In this document: positions 56,061 through 64,000 of the stretch, one piece after another | Position numbering within the stretch: position 1 is the first letter of the stretch | Layout: each line of letters begins with the position of its first letter | NCBI RefSeq assembly: GCF_000829465.1 | Contig: NZ_JXAL01000003.1 | Span: 124,001-188,000 of the forward strand | Direction of reading: 5' to 3' | Origin: Cohnella kolymensis | Lineage (GTDB): Bacteria > Bacillota > Bacilli > Paenibacillales > Paenibacillaceae | DNA length: 64,000 nt | Made by a program: the position numbers and the translations under genes | Notes under the pieces: model-generated | What the model was told of the DNA's origin: nothing | Seen by the model: only the letters and a program-made list of their open reading frames with translations | Databases searched by the model: none

Positions 56061-57035
56061 TCAGCTGCCGTTTCCATCATTCGCTACGCGATCTGATCCG
56101 TCAGGGGCAAGGGGGGGGGCGGCGGCGTTGTCCTTCAAGCTGCGGATCGCCGCTTTCAGTCTGCCGTCATGCCGCTGCAGAATTTGTTCGGCTTCCACAA
56201 CATCCGTGCCCGTTTCGATCATCAAGATGGCGGTCTTCGCCTGCATACCGGCCTGCTTCAGCACCTCGATCGCCTGCTGCTCGGTGACGCCGGTGACAGC
56301 GCGGACGATGCGGATGGAACGGTCGTACAGCTTGCTGTTGCTGGCACGCAGATCGACCATCAAATTATTGTAGACCTTGCCTAATTTAATCATGACGCCC
56401 GTCGTCAGCATGTTGAGCACCAGCTTCTGCGCCGAGCCGCTCTTAAGTCGGGTGGAACCCGCCACCACCTCGGGGCCAACCACCGGCGCGATGCAGATAT
56501 CGCATACTTCGCCGAGCTTGGAGTTTTGGTTTGTCACGATGCCGACGGTGCCCGCGCCGAGTTCCTTGGCCCGTCGAATGGCGCCAAGCACGTACGGAGT
56601 GGAGCCGCTGGCGGTAATGCCGATGACGACGTCTCGGGACGTGACCCCCTTGTCCATAATGAGCTGAGCCCCGCTTTCCGCGTCGTCCTCGCAGCCCTCC
56701 ACGGCGGTGCGCAAGGCGATATCGCCCCCGGCGATGTAGGCTTGTACCATTTCAGGGTCGGTGCCGTAAGTGGGCGGACATTCGCTGGCGTCCAGCACGC
56801 CCAATCGTCCGGAGGAGCCGGCGCCCACGTAGAACATCCGGCCGCCATTCTTCAGGGAGGCATGCAGCAGATCCACCGCCGCGGCGATCGCATCGATCTC
56901 TTTGCGGACCGAGAGGGGGACGAGCTGGTCCTCGTCGTTCATCAGCAACAGCATATTCCGGGTATCACACTCGTCGATCGAATGCGTTGCGGGATTGCTC
57001 TTTTCGGTCGTTAACTGTGCAAAGTATGAAGTCAT
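56061..57035 (-). CDS. murQ: N-acetylmuramic acid 6-phosphate etherase
   Basis: 324 residues. FYVGAGSSGRLGVLDASECP followed by PTYGTDPEMVQAYI and IGITASGSTPYVLGAIRRAK are the signature SIS-domain motifs, with the catalytic Glu in DASECPP. It cleaves the lactyl ether of MurNAc-6-phosphate to give GlcNAc-6-phosphate and lactate. It is the last gene of an operon with an LplABC-type sugar importer, not the PTS MurP usually seen. A C9 run (G9 on plus, 56111-56119) sits in the last 25 residues, so the very end of the protein should be read with caution. Confidence 0.9.
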   Translation of the reverse strand: MTSYFAQLTTEKSNPATHSIDECDTRNMLLLMNDEDQLVPLSVRKEIDAIAAAVDLLHASLKNGGRMFYVGAGSSGRLGVLDASECPPTYGTDPEMVQAYIAGGDIALRTAVEGCEDDAESGAQLIMDKGVTSRDVVIGITASGSTPYVLGAIRRAKELGAGTVGIVTNQNSKLGEVCDICIAPVVGPEVVAGSTRLKSGSAQKLVLNMLTTGVMIKLGKVYNNLMVDLRASNSKLYDRSIRIVRAVTGVTEQQAIEVLKQAGMQAKTAILMIETGTDVVEAEQILQRHDGRLKAAIRSLKDNAAAPPLAPDGSDRVANDGNGS

Positions 57036-57079
57036 GGTTTACCCATCCTTTTCTGTCTGTATATGATGGCCGAGGCGCC

Positions 57080-57952
57080 TTACCCCTTGATGGATCCCAG
57101 CGTCAATCCGGATACGAAGAAGCGCTGCAGCAGGGGATAGAGGATGATGATCGGAAGGGTGGAGGTGATGATGACCGCCGACTTGATTGACATGGCGATC
57201 GTACTCTTGTCCGCCGCACCTGCGCCGTCGCCCACCATAGTCGTACCGTTCACGATGTTGCGCAGAAACAGCATGACTGGATATTGGTTGGTATTCAGAT
57301 AAATTAAGCCGTTAAACCAGTCGTTCCAGAAAAACACGGCGGTAAACAAGCCGATTGTCGCCAGAGCCGGGGTCGAAAGCGGGACGATGACCCGCAGCAG
57401 GATGCCGAAGTAATCCAGGCCGTCGATGATGGCGGCTTCCTCGAGTTCTGCAGGAACGGCCCGTATGAAGTTGATCAGGATAATCAGGTTGAACTGGTTG
57501 ATGGCGAAGGGCAGCAGCATGGCCCAGACCGTGCCGGTCAGGTGAAGATTGGAGATCAGCAGGTACGTGGGGATGAGTCCGCCAGAGAAGAACATGGAGA
57601 ACACGATCAGCTTCATTATCAACTTGTGCCCGTAGAGAAATCGTTTGGACATGGCGTAAGCGAAGACGGTCGTCGTGAATAGAGCGATCAAGGTGCCCGC
57701 CACAGTGTAGAAGATTGTGTTGCCATACGCCTTGAAAAAGTTCGGATACGTGAAAATTTGAATGTAAGCATCGAAGTTCAAGCCGACCGGATAGAACGTT
57801 ACCTTGCTGTTGATGATCGCGCTGGGGCTGGACAAGGAAAGCGCCAGCATATATAAGAAGGGCACGATGCAAATCAGGATGACCAGAATCATCACCAGGT
57901 GAATCAGAAGGTCGACAATCGTCATGGAATGAAGCCTGCGTTGCTTACCCAC
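57080..57952 (-). CDS. carbohydrate ABC transporter permease (LplC/YtcP-like)
   Basis: 290 residues, six membrane helices. The conserved EAA loop reads EEAAIIDGLDYFGILLRVIV. It ends SGLTLGSIKG, the usual LplC tail. It pairs with the permease 23 bases upstream. No ATPase is encoded nearby, so a shared MsmX-type ATPase probably serves it. Confidence 0.88.
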   Translation of the reverse strand: MGKQRRLHSMTIVDLLIHLVMILVILICIVPFLYMLALSLSSPSAIINSKVTFYPVGLNFDAYIQIFTYPNFFKAYGNTIFYTVAGTLIALFTTTVFAYAMSKRFLYGHKLIMKLIVFSMFFSGGLIPTYLLISNLHLTGTVWAMLLPFAINQFNLIILINFIRAVPAELEEAAIIDGLDYFGILLRVIVPLSTPALATIGLFTAVFFWNDWFNGLIYLNTNQYPVMLFLRNIVNGTTMVGDGAGAADKSTIAMSIKSAVIITSTLPIIILYPLLQRFFVSGLTLGSIKG

Positions 57953-57975
57953 CCTCTGCAGCTCCTTTCACGAAG

Positions 57976-58935
57976 TTAGTAGATGCTTTCGCCGGATACT
58001 TTCTTGCTGAACCAGTTGGTGCCGGACACCAGAATGACGCCGACGACGCCGCTGAACAGACCGATGGCGGTCGCGTAAGAGTAGTTCTGGTTCATGAGGC
58101 CCGTACGGTAGACGAGCGTATCGATGATGTCGCTGACCATGGCGTTGGAGGGGGTATACATGAGCAATACCTTCTCGAAGCCTAAGCTGAGCAGCGAGCC
58201 TACATTCAGAATCAGCATGACCATGATCGTGGACATGATGGAAGGTATGGTCACGTATCGAATCTTCTGGAAGCGACCGGCCCCGTCGATATCCGCCGCT
58301 TCGAACAACTCCCGGTTGATGCCGGTAATGGCCGCCAGGTAAATAATGGCCGTCCAGCCTGTGAATTGCCAGGTTTCGCTCAAGATGTAGATGGGACGGA
58401 AATATTGCTGCTCGTTCATGAAGTAGATCGGACTCATGCCGAACACGTCAACCAGGAACCGATTGATCAGCCCCGAGCTGGGAGAGAGTATCTCGCTCAG
58501 AATGGCTATAACGACCACGGTGGATATGAAACGCGGCATGTACGAGATCGTCTGGACGAGCTTTCTGAACTTGACGTTGCGCACTTCGCTCAGCATTAAC
58601 GCGAAGATGATCGGGATCGGAAAGTTGATCAAGATATTCCCGAAGGATAGCACCAGCGTGTTGTTGAACGCTCGCCAGAAGGCAGGATCGCTGAGAAACC
58701 GTTCGAAATAAGCGAATCCGACCCAATCGGTTCCGAACGGGCCCATGCCCGGGCGGAACCGGCGGAAGGCCAGAATGTTGCCGAACAAGGGAGCATACTT
58801 GAAGAGGAGCAAAAGAATCAGCGGGATCAGCATCATCACGTACAGCTGCCAGTAACGGCGAAAGTGGCGGAGGCGGGGCGAGTGCGACGTCGCGACGGCC
58901 GTCTCTACTCCAGGACGAACGGACATTTCGGTCAT
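57976..58935 (-). CDS. ABC transporter permease (LplB-like)
   Basis: ATG at 58935 with GAAGGTGATC upstream; 319 residues. The N-terminus HFRRYWQLYVMMLIPLILLL and the loop FEAADIDGAGRFQKIRYVTI are LplB-type. With LplC-like and LplA-like partners it forms the membrane channel of an oligosaccharide-type importer. Confidence 0.88.
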   Translation of the reverse strand: MTEMSVRPGVETAVATSHSPRLRHFRRYWQLYVMMLIPLILLLLFKYAPLFGNILAFRRFRPGMGPFGTDWVGFAYFERFLSDPAFWRAFNNTLVLSFGNILINFPIPIIFALMLSEVRNVKFRKLVQTISYMPRFISTVVVIAILSEILSPSSGLINRFLVDVFGMSPIYFMNEQQYFRPIYILSETWQFTGWTAIIYLAAITGINRELFEAADIDGAGRFQKIRYVTIPSIMSTIMVMLILNVGSLLSLGFEKVLLMYTPSNAMVSDIIDTLVYRTGLMNQNYSYATAIGLFSGVVGVILVSGTNWFSKKVSGESIY

Positions 58936-58972
58936 ATGATCACCTTCTTCTTGGTGTGTGTTGAAAAAGAGA

Positions 58973-59027
58973 AGGGCCTGCCTGAAAGAGTCGGTCAAGC
59001 TCTGACTTCATTCCTATGGCAGGCCCT
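58973..59027 (-). terminator. intra-operon attenuating hairpin
   Basis: AGGGCCTGCC pairs with GGCAGGCCCT between the solute-binding and permease genes; on the minus strand it is followed by TTCTCTTTTTC. It probably lowers permease expression relative to the binding protein. Confidence 0.6.
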
Positions 59028-59063
59028 ATTCAATATTTCAGACGGATCGTATGCTTGCCAAGA

Positions 59064-60671
59064 TTATTTTGCCATATTGTCGTTGTAAAGCTGATTGAAT
59101 TTTTCAATTTGCAGGTTTTTCATTTCCTTGACGTATTGATCCCAATCCGCGTTCAAATCCTTCTTGCCGGTGAGGAAGGCATCGGCCCAGATCTGGAAGG
59201 TGTCGAACAGCGGTGTCTGCAGCGAACTGGCTTCTTCCGCGGTCATGTCGTCGAACAACGGGCTGGGAGGAATACTCTGAATGGCCTGATCCATGCCGGC
59301 TACGACTTTGTTGATTTGTCGATAGTTCTCGTCGTATTTGGTCATCTCTCTCTCGTTGACCCATACCAGTTGAAGCGGGTCGGCGCCTAAGCCATACTTC
59401 AGCTGCATCGCCTTGTAGATGCCTTCCTTCGCGTTCACGATGTCATCCGGATACTTTATCGTGCTGCCGTCCATCGTGTAAGTCTGGCCTTCTACGCCAA
59501 GTGCTGCCAGCGTTGCGCCTTCTTCGGAGAAGAAGATTTCGTCGATCGTTCTGACGATACGTTCAAAGTCGGCCCGCTTGGAGGTCTTGGTAGGGAACAA
59601 GATGCCGGAGCCGGTGCTGCTCTTCGGCTGGTGATGCGCGCCGTCCGGTCCTTCCAGCGGCGGATACATCTGCAGATCGAATCCCGGTTCTGTAGCCGAA
59701 GCCTCGACGCCGCCGATCTGGTCATAGTAGGCATAGCTCGCGAAAGATTTGCCGGTGGCCAGCTTCTGCGCCCATTTATCGCCATCGATCGGTTCGGCCA
59801 TCTCAGGATCGATCAAACCTTCCTTATAGAGCTTAGCCATGTAAGTCATGTATTGCTTGTACTGGTCGCTGATGGCGCCTGGGAAGTATTCTTTCTTCTC
59901 GTAATCCCAGCTTAGCGTATTCGTGCCGGATGCTCCGTTCTTGCCGACACTGACGCCGAAGGACGGCATCGTCATGCGGTACAATACACGGGCGCCGGCG
60001 AGGATCGTCAGCGGATAGGAGTCCGGGTTCTCTTGCTTGAACGTCTTCAGCGCCGTGTACAGGTCGTCGAAGGTCTTCGGAGCCGCGAGTCCATGTTTCT
60101 TCAGCAGATCCTGACGCATAATCAGGCCGCCGTCGTAGAAAGGCTTGTCAAACAGCGAAGGCAAGGAGTAACGCTTGCCGTCCTTCAGGTTCAGCTTCGC
60201 CACTTCCTCCTTCAGCCCGAACTCCTCGACTCTGGCGTTCCAGTTCGGCGTCCATTCCGCGTAGTCGCTGATCGGGGCGAGCGCGCCGTTCAGGGCAAGG
60301 GAGGCATTCTCCCCCACGGTCATCTGGTTCAGGATCACGTCGGGCGCGTTCGTACCGGTGTTGAGAGCGAGCGATACCTTCGTCGGGTAATCGGCCAACG
60401 GGATGATTTCGAAGGAAAAGTCAACGTTGTACCGCTTCTCGATTTCTTGGATAAGCAGCCAATCTTCTTTGAAGGGAAGCGTCGCATTGTCGGGGTAGTA
60501 GATGGACAACTTGAGCGGCTCTTCCTTGCCGGCGGGCGTCGTACTGCCTCCGGGAGTCGTGCTGGGACTCGGCGACGTCGTTCCGTCGCTGCCGCCGGAG
60601 CTGCAGGCAAGCAACGTAGTCATCATTAGGACGAATGCTAGTGTAAGCGGTACCAATTTTTTCTTGAACAT
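59064..60671 (-). CDS. extracellular solute-binding lipoprotein (LplA-like)
   Basis: ATG at 60671 with GGGAGGTC upstream; 535 residues. The lipobox is LMMTTLLACSSGG, followed by a Ser/Thr/Pro-rich linker. The mature domain is a type 1 family binding protein: EEPLKLSIYYPDNATLPFKE, ALNTGTNAPDVILNQMTVGE and AALGVEGQTYTMDG. Long size and lack of an ATPase partner fit the LplA group of Paenibacillus. The bound sugar is unknown; murQ in the operon hints at an amino-sugar or muramic compound. Confidence 0.88.
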   Translation of the reverse strand: MFKKKLVPLTLAFVLMMTTLLACSSGGSDGTTSPSPSTTPGGSTTPAGKEEPLKLSIYYPDNATLPFKEDWLLIQEIEKRYNVDFSFEIIPLADYPTKVSLALNTGTNAPDVILNQMTVGENASLALNGALAPISDYAEWTPNWNARVEEFGLKEEVAKLNLKDGKRYSLPSLFDKPFYDGGLIMRQDLLKKHGLAAPKTFDDLYTALKTFKQENPDSYPLTILAGARVLYRMTMPSFGVSVGKNGASGTNTLSWDYEKKEYFPGAISDQYKQYMTYMAKLYKEGLIDPEMAEPIDGDKWAQKLATGKSFASYAYYDQIGGVEASATEPGFDLQMYPPLEGPDGAHHQPKSSTGSGILFPTKTSKRADFERIVRTIDEIFFSEEGATLAALGVEGQTYTMDGSTIKYPDDIVNAKEGIYKAMQLKYGLGADPLQLVWVNEREMTKYDENYRQINKVVAGMDQAIQSIPPSPLFDDMTAEEASSLQTPLFDTFQIWADAFLTGKKDLNADWDQYVKEMKNLQIEKFNQLYNDNMAK

Positions 60672-60810
60672 ACGAATGAAGACCTCCCTGGAAATTAAAT
60701 GTATTACGTGTAGATCGTACAACTTACAAACCCTGTAAGGAAAAATTAACCAATAATTACCTGTTCCTTATGAACGGATAATATCATTTTTTTATTTCAG
60801 CGGTCAATAC

Positions 60811-60837
60811 ATTTTTTGAAATTTTATTTCAAAAAAT
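60811..60837. promoter_or_regulatory. 12-bp perfect inverted repeat, candidate operator
   Basis: ATTTTTTGAAAT and ATTTCAAAAAAT flank a three-base TTT centre, about 140 bases upstream of the lplA start and next to a cre-like site. Confidence 0.5.
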
Positions 60838-60850
60838 GAAAACGGTATCA
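60837..60850 (+). promoter_or_regulatory. cre-like CcpA site before the lpl-murQ operon
   Basis: TGAAAACGGTATCA fits TGWAARCGYTWNCW at 13 of 14 positions. It touches the inverted repeat at 60811. Confidence 0.45.
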
Positions 60851-60937
60851 TTTATGTGGCGGAGCAAGCAAAATGGTTAAGCGCCAAGGTATATATACTG
60901 AAGATCCTTCGCGAATCTATTCCTCTTTATAGAGAAA

Positions 60938-60965
60938 TGTAACCTCTCAGATGGTGAAACGTCTA
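60938..60965 (+). promoter_or_regulatory. ECF sigma promoter before the second sigma gene
   Basis: TGTAAC (60938), 16 bases, then CGTCTA (60960). This is the classic Bacilli ECF pattern and matches the motif at 53299-53328. Confidence 0.65.
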
Positions 60966-60989
60966 TTTTAATGAGGGGCAGGTGAGCGT

Positions 60990-61547
60990 GTGGATTTTTT
61001 ATACTTAAAGCATTTATCGCAAGGACACGATAAAAATGAAGTGCTACAGAATTTGATGGAGGAATACGGCCAAGATGTTTGGAATTTCGCCTTTTCAGTC
61101 ACACGTCACCCTGCTATTGCAGATGACATACGACAAGAAGTATTTGTGAAGGCTTTTAACAGGTTGGAAACTTACCGTGGACAGTCGTCTGTGAAAACGT
61201 GGCTATTGGCTATCACTCGAAATGCTGTGACTGATTATCACAGGTCGGCGTTCTTTCGTAAAGTTACACTAGTCGACTACATCAAAGAAACCGGGGAACA
61301 TCCTTCGGCGGAACAACAATATCTCGACAGTCAAAAGATAGATGACGCGTGGAAGGCTGTGATGAGTTTGCCGATGAAGCTGCGAGAAGTGATCGTATTA
61401 TTCGTTCACCATGAATTATCGATAGCAGAAATCGCACGTCTACTGAAGATTTCTGAATCGGCTGCCAAGGTGAGACTGCATCGGGCGAGAATCAGAGTTA
61501 ATCAAACGTTTAATGGAAGTGAAGGTGATAGGCATGGGGAACTATGA
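60990..61547 (+). CDS. ECF RNA polymerase sigma factor
   Basis: 185 residues from a GTG at 60990, RBS GGGGCAGGTGA. Region 2 is IADDIRQEVFVKAFNRLETY with SVKTWLLAITRNAV, and region 4 is LSIAEIARLLKISESAAKVR. SigX/SigV-like. The end overlaps its partner gene by 14 bases. Confidence 0.88.
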   Translation: MDFLYLKHLSQGHDKNEVLQNLMEEYGQDVWNFAFSVTRHPAIADDIRQEVFVKAFNRLETYRGQSSVKTWLLAITRNAVTDYHRSAFFRKVTLVDYIKETGEHPSAEQQYLDSQKIDDAWKAVMSLPMKLREVIVLFVHHELSIAEIARLLKISESAAKVRLHRARIRVNQTFNGSEGDRHGEL

Positions 61548-62829
61548 TTGGGAGAAACGGCTAAAGGCTCCTGCATCAACTGGGGGCTCAGATAAAGCGT
61601 GGATGAATACCGTACATCAACGTGTAAAGCATAAAAGCAAAAAGTTAAAAGGCGTCACGCCTATGGTGGTGAGCGGGGTAGTGGCTGCTGTTCTTTTTGG
61701 GGTTCTGCTTACTAATTTCGATTATCTACGCGGATTGGTTACTGGCTTTAATCCAGAAACTAAGATAACTGCATCTCAATCTCCCATAGATGAGTTGCCA
61801 ATACCGGCTAACTACCCGCCTCGAAACAAGGCATTTGGAAATCAGGAACAATTGACTGAAGAGGAACAACAAAAAGCGGAATTCTTGCAAAGAATGGCGT
61901 ATGCTTACCAGAAGGTGCTTACATTGAAAGGCACTGCTATAGATCAGAACAAATCCTTTTCGTTTTCGGATACGATTGAATTTCAGATACGTCAGGGTAA
62001 GTATCCAGCCTCTTACGAAAAAGTCACTGCATCTGACGGCACCGTGAGTGAGTTCGGAAATAACAATGAATTCATTTGGCATCAGTCCAATGGCAATAAT
62101 CAGATCAGCCGCGTACAACCCAGAAACACAGAACTTGAGCCGAGTATGCCTTTTTTCTCCACTTCACCTGACGGAATTCCAACTTATTCTCTACCCACGG
62201 ATCCCGCCAGGTCGGATCGAGGTCAGAATATTGTAGCACCTTTGCGAAATCTGGGCTGGATGCTAAACGATTTAAAATTGTGGTCGCTAAAAAATAGTGA
62301 AGTGTATCTGAGTCGAAAAGTTAACGTTGTTGAAGGAACATTGCCTAAAGATATGGCTGAGAAGTTTCGTGCGTCCAAGTACAAATTATGGATAGATGAA
62401 GCGACCGGCATGTTGCTCAAAAAGCAGTTGTTCGACAAAAACGACGTTGTTACTGAAAGTTTCGTTGTAACGTCAATACAGGTGGATCAACGGCTAGACA
62501 AGGGTATTATTGATGTCCCAACTGATCTGAAGGCAGTCCAAGAACCAAGGTCTGTACCAGTTCCAAGCTTCCCGACAAATGAAAATGGCCAGACTTACGG
62601 CTCTGCATCGGACGCCACTTCCCCGGAAACAGAACCGGATTTAATTAAAGCACATGGTGTGGATGGCACTGAGGGATATGTATTGAAAACAGATTTAGAC
62701 GGTGAGATGCCAAGGAACCCTCAGGAAGCATTGGCGCAACAGGAGAGTAGACCTGCGGGTGGTCGTGATATCCCACTATATGATGTTGATGGTGAAACAG
62801 TAATTGGTGTCTTTCATATTGGACCATAG
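61534..62829 (+). CDS. probable anti-sigma/sensor protein of the ECF pair
   Basis: I choose the ATG at 61534, with GAAGTGAAGGTG upstream; 431 residues. The cytoplasmic part (about 40 residues) is followed by one membrane helix (MVVSGVVAAVLFGVLLTNF) and a large outer part. No catalytic motif is recognised. Stretches such as SFSFSDTIEFQIRQGKYPAS and YKLWIDEATGMLLKKQLFD have the look of LolA/MucB-like lipoprotein-sensing domains, but this is only a resemblance. Overlap with the sigma gene supports an anti-sigma role. Confidence 0.68.
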   Translation: MGNYDWEKRLKAPASTGGSDKAWMNTVHQRVKHKSKKLKGVTPMVVSGVVAAVLFGVLLTNFDYLRGLVTGFNPETKITASQSPIDELPIPANYPPRNKAFGNQEQLTEEEQQKAEFLQRMAYAYQKVLTLKGTAIDQNKSFSFSDTIEFQIRQGKYPASYEKVTASDGTVSEFGNNNEFIWHQSNGNNQISRVQPRNTELEPSMPFFSTSPDGIPTYSLPTDPARSDRGQNIVAPLRNLGWMLNDLKLWSLKNSEVYLSRKVNVVEGTLPKDMAEKFRASKYKLWIDEATGMLLKKQLFDKNDVVTESFVVTSIQVDQRLDKGIIDVPTDLKAVQEPRSVPVPSFPTNENGQTYGSASDATSPETEPDLIKAHGVDGTEGYVLKTDLDGEMPRNPQEALAQQESRPAGGRDIPLYDVDGETVIGVFHIGP

Positions 62830-63500
62830 ATTTAATTGGCAATACTTGAACTGTTTGACAAAACATTATCTCTTTAAATTGTTGTTCAGGTACGGGTACT
62901 ATAGTTCAAGCTTTAGCTCGAATGCGGCGAAGAGTTTTTTGGTTGGTTGCGGATGGCAGGTAATATTAAGTCCGCTCAGTATCAAAATCATTCCGACTGG
63001 AGCAACGACGCGAACAATTTCATTCCATCCATGATATGAGTTTAGTAAATTCCTTCGTTGAGGAGCTCAATCAACTGTCGAGACTTTCTCGACAGCCTGA
63101 CCTCCCTACAGGGAGGGTTTTTTCATTAGGTTTATTCAATTTGAACCATTTTTTCATGACATTAGCTTCGCAAATAAAACAAACTACCCTAGAAATAGAA
63201 TTACAAATTAACGTTGTCGATTGTTCATACTAGTTCATTTATTTTAGAACGGTAAGCGCTTGCTTCCTTTGTTCTGTTGACAGTATGCGATTGAGTCTCC
63301 CTTTTGTAAGAGAGTTCTATTTTTATAATGGGTCTTCCCAAAATCACGGTAAGAGATGGAGTCAATCACCTTGAACTGCGTTAAAACATAGACGGAAGTA
63401 AATTCCGTCACATTTCACTCCCATCTAGTGTACGAACTAACCTATCCTAACGAAGATCACTCTCCCCGGTTGCTTGCATTCCTCTGTTAAGCGTGTCCCC
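62830..63500. other. non-coding stretch
   Basis: Between the sensor gene and the convergent solute-binding gene I see no gene with an RBS. It holds the hairpin pair at 63075-63123. The rest is AT-rich without other clear features. Confidence 0.5.
63075..63123 (+). terminator. hairpin plus terminator
   Basis: A first stem, CTGTCGAG/CTCGACAG (five-base loop), is followed at 63101 by CCTCCC-TACA-GGGAGG and a T6 tract. The second is a terminator; the first may belong to a short RNA or stabilise the mRNA end. Confidence 0.65.
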
Positions 63501-64000
63501 TTATTTTTTGATCCCCGCAAACTTTTCGAATAGCTTGGTCCATTTTTCTCGCTCATCCAAAACGATCGCCGGGTCTACAAATTCAATCGGGACATTTTTT
63601 TAATGGGGTTTCCATTCTGGTACTTGCGGGTACAAAATTGAGATCTGACATGATCTGCTGACCGTCACTCACCATAAAATCAAGGAACAAAACAGCAGCA
63701 TGCGGATGAGGCGCATTTTTGGAAACAGCATGCCCATTAGGTCTGGCAATAGCCGTTTCAAGGGCAAACCAATCCAGTGGCGTGCCTTCTTTCTTCAATT
63801 GCTCGGCCTTATAGCTGTAGACGGTCAGTGCCATAGGAACTTCCCCCGAGGCGGTAAGATTGGCAAGCAAGGAGTGTCCTTTGCGATTCGATACTTCATT
63901 CGTATTCGCGATATTCTCCAGCAGTTTGATGCCATTTTCCTCCCCTTTCAATTTCACCAGCATGGCATACCAATCATAGTCTTCCAATTCCACAACCAGC
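63501..64000 (-). CDS. extracellular solute-binding protein, 5' part outside the window, frame broken in an A7 run
   Basis: The reverse strand is open to the right edge. The visible part reads VKLKGEENGIKLLENIANTN, RKGHSLLANLTASGEVPMAL and HPHAAVLFLDFMVSDGQQIM, the C-terminal pattern of family 1 solute-binding proteins (iron or sugar type). After ETPLK the frame ends early at 63583. Removing one T from the seven at 63595-63601 continues NVPIEFVDPAIVLDEREKWT and ends at 63501. The substrate is not known. Confidence 0.75.

Noticed and set aside
63251-63264. cre-like sequence in the final gap
   Set aside because: Good match, but lies between convergent genes and not ahead of a promoter, so probably chance.

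Overview
The window looks like chromosome from a spore-forming member of the Paenibacillaceae (Bacillota). The evidence is Gram-positive style AGGAGG ribosome binding sites, frequent TTG/GTG starts, a yqhG/yqhH pair, yqzE, a CwlD-like amidase, a B12-dependent ribonucleotide reductase with NrdR boxes, two ECF sigma/anti-sigma pairs and an LplABC-type sugar transporter without its own ATPase. No rRNA, tRNA or CRISPR array was seen.

Layout: (1) 1-15.5 kb is a surface or spore glycan cluster with mixed strands. It holds a UGD-like dehydrogenase that has lost its catalytic residues, six glycosyltransferases of several folds, three sugar nucleotidyltransferases (RmlA-like, ManC, RfbF), two kinase-like proteins and a cassette of two SDRs, an FAD oxidoreductase and an RmlC-like cupin. 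(2) 16.2-23.3 kb is a TetR-controlled agmatine/putrescine catabolic operon: aguB, putrescine transaminase, aguA, aminobutyraldehyde dehydrogenase, gabT. (3) 23.3-30.4 kb holds housekeeping and cell-envelope genes. (4) 30.6-35.2 kb holds nrdJ, an IS3-family element and a truncated Wadjet JetD-like fragment. (5) 35.3-39.6 kb holds a large secreted GH10-like protein and an MFS exporter. (6) 39.8-52.0 kb is a sugar-oxidation cluster (TIM-barrel epimerase, AraC, GMC oxidoreductase plus small subunit, Gfo/Idh/MocA, DUF993, aldehyde dehydrogenase) followed by an Rbs-type ABC transporter and a cysteine hydrolase. (7) 52-64 kb holds two ECF/anti-sigma pairs with matching promoters, a cyclic-di-GMP-I riboswitch with a terminator in front of a 71-residue coiled-coil protein, a GAF histidine kinase, an NlpC/P60 hydrolase, and a murQ-lplCBA operon with an operator and a cre-like site.

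Nine genes are broken by a single base, and each is restored to its expected family length by adding or removing one base in a homopolymer. The four insertions sit in A/T runs of 7-9 and the five deletions in short runs. This is best read as sequencing error, with transcriptional slippage or phase variation as an alternative for the A/T runs. I annotate these genes at full extent and state the break.
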